From Limnanthes douglasii subsp. nivea (taxonomy: Eukaryota > Streptophyta > Magnoliopsida > Brassicales > Limnanthaceae), in assembly GCA_036936605.1 (NCBI GenBank), contig JAUPFV010000002.1:130804376-130868375 (forward strand): DNA of 64,000 nucleotides, written 5' to 3'. The notes beneath the pieces were generated by a model. The model made no database searches, was not told the origin of the DNA, and was given only the letters and a program-made list of their open reading frames with translations. This document shows positions 55,476 through 64,000 of this stretch, piece after piece; the first letter of the stretch is position 1, and each line of letters begins with the position of its first letter. The translations under genes were made by a program, and so were the position numbers.

Positions 55476-55986
55476 CCTCATCATTAAGAATTTAAATAAA
55501 TTTTAGTAGTGTAATGTGTGACCATAACTATTATATGTGCGATTGAAGTGAAATAAATGAATTATCCACGTAAATATTTAATTCAAAAAATTGAAAAAAT
55601 AGATAATTTTTTAAGATAAACAAATTTTAAATTGAGTGTTAATAACAATATTTTTTAGAAATATACAAATATATACCATAATCTTTCACATGAGCTATAA
55701 CTACCCTTTTATCTAAATAAATATTGTTAATATTAAAATTTTATATAAAATATATGAATTTTATATAAAATATATGTATTTTATAAAAATTTGAAACAAA
55801 ATATGTAGGCGGACTTATACAAAGCCGATGTACCATTTTCATCTGTATGCATATAAAATATTATTGTTATTGCTTAAATGATTTGATTTTAATTTTTTAA
55901 TTTTTTCTTTTATATATTTTATACCAAGTGATTTATGGCGTTTGTTTGGGTGTTAGTTAGAAAGTGATTAAAGATTAGATTGTGTT
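55476..55986. other. AT-rich DNA upstream of Tat element 2 gag
   Basis: The 5' LTR and PBS of Tat 2 are expected here but I cannot recognise them. A local duplication 'ttttatataaaatatatg' lies at about 55739-55776. Confidence 0.4.
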
Positions 55987-56759
55987 TGGAATATAGGTTT
56001 GTATATAAGTATGAATAATTTGATCTTCATACTAGTGTGATATTATTGTTTTGGGTCCAAAAAACCATAGGATTTTGTTTTTTGGTTCACTTGGTAAACG
56101 TCTCATACTAGTTGAGATATGTTCTTACTTTTATATCATTGATCTAACTAATGTGGGATGTGGGACTTTGGTCGCACCTACAAAGTAATCCATTCGAACA
56201 AAATATAATTTTAGACTAATCTCAATTGAATTGCATCTGTTTACTTTAATCAGGTTGTGCGAGTATTCTCTGTCTAAGCCATATAGCTTTACAACATATC
56301 TATCTACTCACTCTTATTAGACCACACTGCATGTTTCTCAGTGTCACTCCAATAAATTCACTCTCTTTATAGACTTTAATCAAGCTACACCGCTTGATGA
56401 GCCACAAGCACTACAAACTACGTCATACTTGTGATCTATAGAACATATCATATACCTTGATCATGGTTGTTGGTTCATCATGTTTGACATCCAAGAGTTT
56501 CACCTATATCGCGTTTTGTCTGGGCAAAGAACTCTGATACCATTTTTTGGGAATATAGCTACCGTATATTCTGCCTCCATATATAAGTATAAACAATCTG
56601 ATTTCTGTACTAGTATCATATTGTCCGTTTTAGGCCCAAAGACCCGCACAACTTTATGTTTGGTCCACTTTTAAAATACATTATACTAGTTGAGATATGT
56701 TATTATTTATATATCATTCTCATGCCTAACCGATATGGGATGTAGCTTAACAGCTTACA
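55987..56759 (-). mobile_element. TRIM-like miniature LTR element
   Basis: Two diverged direct repeats, 55987-56182 and 56548-56759. Both open '(t)ggaatatag', share 'tataagtat.aa.aat.tgat', 'atactagttgagatatgtt' and 'tatgggatgt', and end 'TACA'. They flank about 365 bp with no ORF. Immediately inside the right repeat the minus strand reads TGGTATCAGAGTTC (56529-56542), a tRNA-iMet-type primer-binding site. LTRs of about 200 bp, a PBS and a short non-coding interior match TRIM elements. A 5-bp target duplication was not found. Confidence 0.7.
56529..56542 (-). other. Primer-binding site of the TRIM-like element
   Basis: TGGTATCAGAG on the minus strand, complementary to the 3' end of initiator tRNA-Met, 5 nt from the LTR edge TGGGAATATAG. 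Confidence 0.75.
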
Positions 56760-59700
56760 CGATAGTATATGTTATTGAAATATGTTGGAGAATGAGAAAT
56801 AATGCAATTTGGATTGTTGGAGAGAAAGTGAAGAGTTAGTCATGGAATTAGATATTTTCAATTTTAATTTTAGTGAGATAAAAAAAAGTGGATAGCTAGA
56901 AGAAAATATGATTTCTAAAGAATCAAGTGTTTCCTTAAATGAAAATATTTCTATATTTATATGGAAATATTTGGCTAAAATATTTTAAGTTTTTTGCTTA
57001 AGTCTTTTGTGTTATAACAAGAGCTTTGTGTCTTTAGCCTTACAATCTTAAATTTCATACAGAATCAGTAATATACAATTAATACATTAAGATATATTTC
57101 AACCTATACAATTTACACCATTATCAAAAGCCATTTTACCTTTACAAGATCATCAAGTTATGACTAGAACCTTGAAGTATTTTCTTTCTTCGAATCTTTT
57201 ATTGTCTTTGTTATGTGATTCAACCAATTTTTGCTTGTCTTGTTGTCTTGAATTGAATGTTCACGTCCCAAGTGAAGACCTACAGAGTCGAACTACGGAA
57301 CTAGTTATGAATGGACTCATGAGAATCTTGAGGTTTATTGATCTTATACTTGTCTCATGAAAAATAATTTGTCGGTATAATCCTTATTTGAGGATAAAAG
57401 ACTCTGTTTTATAGAAGAGAGAATTAGTACAAGTATAATTAGTATTTTCTATACTTTCGATTTACTAATAGTTAGTTATCTTGTAGGTATAGACTTCATT
57501 CTATTTAATATTGCCAGAAAGTAGAGAGATACATTTGAAAAAAAAAATACTTCGAATTACATGTGTATGCATAAGAGTAGCCTTTTTATCCCTTTAAAAA
57601 TATGGATGAAGGACTATTTCTTGATCATAATTTGTTGAACATGTAATCTGAGACTTTATGTTTCACTATATCTGAAACTTTATTTTATACATAAATATTT
57701 TTAATGAATTTTTATTTAAATCTTTTGCCTACCGGGAACTTTACACTTTGTGGAGGTGAAAGGCTAAGTTTTTAAGAATTATTTTTGTATATTTTCTCAT
57801 ATAGTGGGTGGTTGTTTTACACGTGTCACAAACGTTTAACAATATTATTGTTAACCTACGTGCACTACTTGTTAAACACTTTTTATCTCAATCCTTAGAT
57901 TTTTTTATAATGACCTTTAATCTACGATGGATGTTCAAAAATTTAAGAGTTGTGGTTTGTTGACCTTCCTGCTTGAAATAATCTTATTCTTTCTCATTTT
58001 TATTCATTTACATATTTTACTCTTTAAACTTTTTATTTTTTTTTTTTTTTTTACATTTAGAGTTCCCCACATTCATACAACTTATGGTTTTATAATTTTT
58101 ATGTTATAAAAATGGCAAGATCAACAAATCTGCAAGATCATATAGAATAAAGCACAATCCAATAGTAAAAAATAAAGTAGTAGTGTTTAATTGAGGGATA
58201 TTTTCTCAAGAGATTGAATTAGAGATGATGAATCTCTTAAGGAAGTTATGATGTCCCACGATCCTCCTAGGAATCATTTTGCATCTTTTGTTCACAGTGT
58301 TTCTCTTATGATTGATTGTGAAAATTATGTATTGATGTTTCTCATTTGTATGTAATATCATTGTTTCTCTCAATTGCTCATATCTTTTCTATATTTGTGA
58401 GTATTTGTCTTGTTGTCGTCCTTGTGTAACTTGGCACCTCTTCTATTACTTCTAGATTTGGGACTTTATCTACTTTATCTTTGACAAATATCGAAGGAGC
58501 TTATAATATGTACACAAGAAGAATCTCTCCATGAGGAAATATTTGGGAGCTGTAGAAACTATAATCTTGAGTGGACGCATATGTATTTAAATCATGGATG
58601 AATATTTTTTATGAAGATAAAAGAATGGGTAATATATTCCAATGTTCATAGCTGAGGGAAAATCCTTTATATTGTTTGTCTGAAGTAGTAATGATTTTTA
58701 CTTTATTTTTTTGTATTAGGTGTTGGTTCTCTAACAGTGAGGATTCAATGAAATCGTTTTGAGAAACTTACATATGTCTCAGTTAACTTATACTAAATTT
58801 ATGAATAATGTTAATGGGTACCATTATTCATTATCGGTATGTGTATTAAAGGTTTAAGATTCGTCATTTTTTTTACCTTGGCCAAAATTTCTTTTAGGAA
58901 TTAACACTTATTTATATTATTTTACCATGACACCAACTATCGGTATTTTTCAAAAATCTTTCTAACCCTGAGAAGAAGTGGATGAGCAAAGTTGTTTATT
59001 TCTCCGATATTTGCGAGGTTGGTCTAAAAGAGGATCAACACATTTGTTCTTATGTCTAAATGTCTGAATGTAAGTATTTTCTCTTCTGTATGTATGTTTC
59101 CTGTATTTTTTCTATTTTCATAATCCTTAGATGTAGTTAGCTTTCCTGTTTATTTTATGCCCATATACTACTACTTTCTTTAAAAATCAGATCATTTACC
59201 TAAAAAATAATATTAAAAAATTGTAAAATATGCTACAATATGGTTCAATGATTACAGGACCATCCAGGTACATCAGAATGTTTGGACCCTGTCGATGTTG
59301 TTATAACTCCAGCTTCGTCATGCCAATTGAGATTAAAATGGTAATGTTAACCATTCTCTTGTTATGAAACCTATTATGGAATCTTCGAGTCTAAGACTTG
59401 GGTTGCTAAAGACTCTTTAACTTGCTTGGTAGAATATATTTTTTTTCAAAACGAGCACTTGTGAACATTCTAGGAGGCCAAATTATTTATTACTCTTCTA
59501 TCAAAGTTGCAAAGACTTTGAGTGATGTGATTTTGGTTGCTGATTCGAAGTTAATATCTGTTATTTTTAAGGCCATAACAACAAACTTCCTTTCATGATT
59601 ATTACAATAAAAACCTTCTTTTGTTGCATTCTGTTCTACCTTTATACAATGCTTTACATGGAGCTACTAAATCCCCAAAATCAAGCGTTTTTTTCTTCAT

Positions 59701-62487
59701 AATTTTTTTTATCACCAATCTTGACAAAATCTTATATTTATAAAAATAGACTACTACCAAATCATGGTAATCTTGCAACATGTTTTTTTATTTCCACAAA
59801 AATCTTCTATTTTAGTCCCTCTAACTCTTTTATAAGTTATTTTTATAATGTGTTATATAATTCTTGAAGGCATTCATGAAACATTTAATGTAGCATGGAG
59901 GAATATTGTTGAACCAGGTTAAAGTATTGACCTAAAAGTCATTGAGAACTTTTTGCACATAAATTTGCAAAATTTTGCTGAATTGGAGTATGGTTAAGGT
60001 TTGGTTGGGAGTTTATAGGGACCTTTGAAGAGTTTTATTGATTCATATAAAGATGATGATAGTGTTGAATATATGCGTATGTTACTGGTGGAACTGGTGG
60101 ATAACTTTGGTGTATTGTTTGGTGAACTGGTAGAATATAAAAGTAATTTTGTTATGTAGGTTTCATTGATGGAGGGACTTAGGTGAAGTTTGGTTGCGCC
60201 CCCTACTGAGCCGGAAAGACTTGATGAAAGTTTTGTTGGGCTACTTGAGACACTGGATGAGCGTGATGGTTATTTTTTAGGCTGCGAGTTTACTATGGGC
60301 ATGTATTGATTTTCATTATTGGCATTCTCTTGATACCGACGTGGGTGATGCTCAGGGACATGTCCCTCATTTTTCATTTTATGGTTGTGTTTTGAAGTTG
60401 AAGTTTTACTCATTATCTTATTATTTCAGCCACGATGAAGACGATAGTGCTTCTCATTCCCACTAGGGGACCCTTGGTCTAAAAGTTTCATAGGCTTTTC
60501 AACTTTAGTGTGATGAGGTAACTTGCTTCAGTAGGTAATGTTCTGGTAGTTCTCTCTTATCATAAAGCTTGCGGAATAATCCATTGTTTTCCTCATTTTT
60601 CGTTTTGAGGATGTTTGGTTACAATTGGATATTGTTGTACTAGGGAAGTCATTGTGGTATGTAACGATTTGTACATGCTGGATTGTTCTTCTCTCAGTTC
60701 ATTTAGTTGATGTTGAATGTCCACAATATGAGAAACTATAGTCGCATGTATAGCATTCACATCGACAGCCAAATGTGGTCTGTTTGGTATTTTCAGATCG
60801 ACTAAGGGATCAAATTTTGCAAACAAATTTGACGTTATCACTAGTGTTTTTAGGCTTTATAGATTTTTTTTTGTTTGTTTTTTAAAACAATATCATACAA
60901 TGTACCATTTTGGTGAAGTATAAATGTGTTTGGAAGTTATTTGGAGAATAATTGAGATTTAGAGGACATATAAATCATCGAAAAACTATCGTGGTGGTTT
61001 CAAAATTTTAAAAGCGTTAAAATTTTGAAAACGTTAGCGAAGCTTATATAATGACGCGTAAAGGTCGAAATCTATCGAAGAATAAATAAAAAAACAATTA
61101 TCGGTGTGAAATAAAAAATAAAAAATTACTTAATAAAATGAAATATTTTTATCTGAATCGTAAAAAATAAAAGATTTAAATAGTTAGAACCTAACTGTGG
61201 GAAAGTTGATTCTATTTATTTATTTATAAAAAAATATCTTTTCGATTTTTAGTATAATTTTTTAATATTCTAATAAATTTTGTAGTTTTAAACTTGTCAT
61301 TTTAATTTTATGTCTAAAAGAATAATATAGATCTAATGTACATTAAGATGGATAATAGACTATACAATTTTTTCGTTTATTAATTATAAATGTTTATATA
61401 TAAAGAAAATCATCGCTTTTATTTCTACAAAAGTGAGTCATTTTCCCCCTTTAAACTGTTTTTGGATTTCATTTGAAAAACTAATCCTCAGATTTTGTGA
61501 AAATTAATCTTTTTGATAATCAACTCATGGGACTTTTCTGCTGCACTGAAGAGAAGACGGAAAAGTGACTCATTTTGTTTTTCTCAATCTAAAATTACAA
61601 TCTACTGTATAATATAAGTATTTCAAGGGGAGTATTATTATAGCCATCTTGCTATTCAAAGATTCGAACAATGGGCATGGAGCCCAAGAAAAGTTCCTTT
61701 TGCATTTCTTCATTGATTGAATAAAGGAGTACTATTATATGTAGATAGTTATTGACTCCATATATTATATGTTCAAAATCGTATAATTAAAAAGTTAATC
61801 TAAGTGGCACATGCTGCATGTTTGCCCCAATGTTGCAAGATTCTTAAAAAAGGAGGAAATATATCTTTAAAGATTTACCAATCACTTTCATTGCTATCTT
61901 TACTCTATATATATATATATATATAATAAAAGTTGAAATTTATTAGACTTAACCATACTTTAAAAAAAATGTCATTTCCAACTTTTTCTTTTTGGAGGTT
62001 GTATTTTTATGTTAAACTTGTCATGTTTAGGTTGCATAGAAAAATCTTTCCAAAAATTTAACAAAAATGATGGATTTAAAATAAAAAAAAAGTAAAGATT
62101 TTTAAAAATATAATTGATCTCCGAATGAAGGTTTATTTTATATTTATAGCATTTAAACTATATACTTTTCCAATCATAATCATAAAGTTACATGTGTTCC
62201 TAGTCATTAAATTATATGTGTCAGTTTGTTATAATCATCTAACAAACTTTCTTGAGATTCTCTTATAAAACGGAATGTGTAAATATGTGCGCGCCTGCTT
62301 GATAACCTCTTATGGAATGATGATACGTGTAAATATGTGCACGTGTTTCGACTTTAAATTTAACTTTTGTCATAATCTTCAATGCAACCCTCGTCATTGA
62401 TGAGGCAATAAATCACCAAGCTCGAGATTAGAAATATAGATTATTAAGTGAAATAAATGTATTTGTCCTATTCTTGTATTAATTAAT
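56760..62487. other. Long AT-rich region without firm gene call
   Basis: No domain can be named. The frame 60593-60841 (minus, NAIHATIVSHIVDIQHQLNE) looks like a helical gag-type segment but is not assignable. 60040-60310 reads acidic in one frame without clear limits. A (TA)n run lies at about 61908-61924. Direct repeats 'gtgtaaatatgtgc' occur at 62276 and 62331. Confidence 0.4.
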
Positions 62488-62724
62488 TGTTAGAAGAGAA
62501 TATTCCCAAGTTAGGGAAAGTGAGGGATCAGGTTGTAAAAATGAAGGACCACAAAAAAAATAAGTGGGGCACCTCACCCACTATATAAGAGAGCCCTCTC
62601 TTTTTTCTCGGTTGGTGAGCATTATTAAATAAATTCTCATTCTACTTTCTCTCTATACTTTTATTTCTAGTCACATAAAACACTAGATCTAAGATTCCTA
62701 CTTTAGTCACATTTTAACTTCTCA
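62488..62724 (+). repeat. 5' LTR of gypsy (Tat-type) element 3
   Basis: The right edge is set by the PBS: ...ACTTCTCA at 62724, then TTGGCGCC. A TATA box TATATAAG lies at 62584-62589 followed by pyrimidine-rich ctctcttttttctc. The left edge 62488 (TGTTAGAAGAG) is chosen for TG...CA ends, giving 237 bp; the LTR could be longer. Confidence 0.65.
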
Positions 62725-62725
62725 T

Positions 62726-62743
62726 TGGCGCCGTCTGTGGGAA
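62726..62743 (+). other. Primer-binding site of gypsy element 3
   Basis: TGGCGCCGTCTGTGGGAA, one base after the LTR. The TGGCGCCGT start is the form seen in many plant Ty3/gypsy elements and fits a tRNA-Asp-like 3' end. Confidence 0.8.
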
Positions 62744-62808
62744 CGAGTGATACTTGAAGGTCACATTTTTTCCTCAAAATCACGACTAACTGAAATATAA
62801 ACGACGAG

Positions 62809-64000
62809 ATGACTAGTGACGGGATCGAGAGAGTTTCAACCCGAAATGGATCACTGTTTGAAGGTGAGAGATTCCCCGACCACGGCCATTATGGACGGGG
62901 TCGGGACAAGAGATCAACTCTAATCATCACAAGAAGACAGCTAATGGACGAGATTGTGAAGCTGAACACTGAAAAAGAAAAAGCATTGAACAAAAAAATG
63001 ATCCGAGAAAGGAGAGGCAAGGAACATATAATTGACACCGACAGAGAAGACTCTTCGGGTGAGAATCGAAACAAGAACAATTCTCGTGGCCGAGGCCGTC
63101 GGGAACTCAAACCAGTTCGGGAAGTGGAAAGAAATGTCAAGCGTCCTTCAGAACAGGATCGAGACGATTCCACTGATTTCACTACCGATGAATCCTTAGG
63201 AAGAGAATCCCAACGTAGAATCAGACACAATAAATTGACAAGGAAGAGCATATCCCGATGCAATAAAGCAAGGTTGTTCAATTCACCAAAACACAAGAGG
63301 GACAACACGAAAAAAAGTACGTCGAACTCTCATGAGAAAGAGGAAACGGTGACAAGAAGTAAGGAAGAGCGGGTAGTATTGCCTTAAGTTCAATGGCAAC
63401 CGTCAGGAAGCCAAACGCACAGGTACATGGTTAGCAGCCAGTTCGTCAATCCAAATAATGAGAGATTGTATGGGATTCCCACTGAAGGCCTCGGTGGTGG
63501 CGCTTATGGATTTTGACTCAATTGGAGAGCATCAGAATTGTCGGATGAAATATTGTCGGGACATCTCCCAAAACGATTTGACATATCAACGTTAGAAAAG
63601 TACGACGGCAAAAAAGATCCAGATAATCATTTGGAGGCCTTCAAAAAATTTATGCTGAGTTTCAACAACGACGACAAGCTTTTGTGCCGAGCTTTTTCAA
63701 TCATGTTCAAAGATCGGGCCTCAAAATGGTACAACAGGTTTCCGCAAGGGTGCGTAAAAAAATTCGGATGTTCTGAGTAATATTTCGGCAGCAATTTGTT
63801 GGAAGCAAGAGCTTCCAAGCAAATGGAGATACGATTGTCAAGTGTAGGCAGAAGGTGGGAGAAATCCTCAGGGATTGTACTAGGTGTTTCATTGATGCTA
63901 AAACAGATCTTGACCATTGCTAAGAAAACGTGGCATTAACGGGGTAGCAGTTAGGATTACTTCCGGAACCAATGGAGCAAGCTGTGACTAAGAAACATGC
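62809..64000 (+). pseudogene. Gypsy element 3 gag (N-terminal part, runs off window)
   Basis: ATG at 62809, 65 nt after the PBS. The first 192 codons are highly charged (Arg/Glu/Lys/Ser-rich, with SRGRGRRELKPVREVERNVK) and include a likely coiled stretch MDEIVKLNTEKEKALNKKMI. A TAA at 63385 and a TGA near 63513 interrupt one continuous frame. It goes on to the gag family domain (HLPKRFDISTLEKYDGKKDP, DNHLEAFKKFMLSFNNDDKL, SKWYNRFPQG). Further stops and a frameshift near 63850 follow, but gag homology continues (GEILRDCTRCFIDAKTDLDH) to the edge. Confidence 0.88.

Noticed and set aside
60593..60841. 82-codon minus-strand ORF with a helical segment
   Set aside because: No clear family, no neighbouring retroelement domains in frame, and flanking frames are broken; kept only as a note in the intergenic entry.
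62889..63308. 139-codon minus-strand ORF, Leu/Ser-rich
   Set aside because: Antisense of the charged gag N-terminus of gypsy element 3.

Overview
The window is nuclear DNA from a flowering plant, most likely a eudicot. It is AT-rich. Everything recognisable in it is plant transposon sequence: Ty1/copia, Ty3/gypsy of the Tat type, L1-like LINEs, Mutator-like elements (MULEs) and a small TRIM-like element. Recognisable introns have plant GT...AG borders and T-rich bodies. I found no intact host gene, no tRNA or rRNA gene and no CRISPR. Species cannot be fixed from the sequence alone.

Layout, left to right. (1) 1-1824: 5' half of copia element 1 (minus strand) with tRNA-iMet-type PBS and LTR. 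(2) 1825-6600: AT-rich DNA with degenerate tandem repeats, a foldback and a 65-bp tandem duplication. (3) about 6640-11640: 3' part of a Tat gypsy element on the minus strand. It has an intact integrase frame, then an extra ORF in the opposite direction (7524-9943) with its own promoter-like region and an 84-nt intron, then the 3' LTR. (4) 14205-22157: a nearly complete 7.95-kb MULE with a 9-bp target duplication. It carries a FAR1-type zinc finger / MULE transposase / OTU protease gene on the plus strand, a small ORF, and a four-exon plant-mobile-domain (PMD) gene on the minus strand. (5) 22167-32100: AT-rich DNA with a 967-bp non-autonomous MULE, a diverged LTR-like pair, a 305-bp poly(A) retroposon with 18-bp TSD, LINE debris and a 26-bp minisatellite. 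(6) 33476-35526: copia element 2 (LTR plus RNase H), ending in a long TG/TA microsatellite. (7) 39060-46380: copia element 3, a palindromic and inverted Tat fragment, a 409-bp MULE-type MITE with perfect 9-bp TSD, and a Tat LTR with a 145-bp tandem duplication. (8) 46585-49345: two LINE fragments meeting in convergent orientation. (9) 50155-55475: a second Tat element on the minus strand with all pol domains, heavily decayed. (10) 55987-56759: TRIM-like element. (11) 62488-64000: 5' end of a third gypsy element on the plus strand, running off the window.

How the parts work together. In the MULE, the transposase gene reads inward from the left TIR and the PMD gene inward from the right TIR. 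Both first introns and the spacer between the genes contain clusters of the same GATGGTGCA-type palindromic motif. In Tat element 1 the integrase reads leftward and the extra ORF rightward, so the two converge near 9950-10130. A second, rearranged copy of the extra ORF at 44239-44626 helps to place the original start and to identify a nonsense mutation. Nearly all elements are decayed by stops and frameshifts. The main intact frames are the Tat 1 integrase (10131-11585) and the long exon-intron-exon part of the extra ORF.
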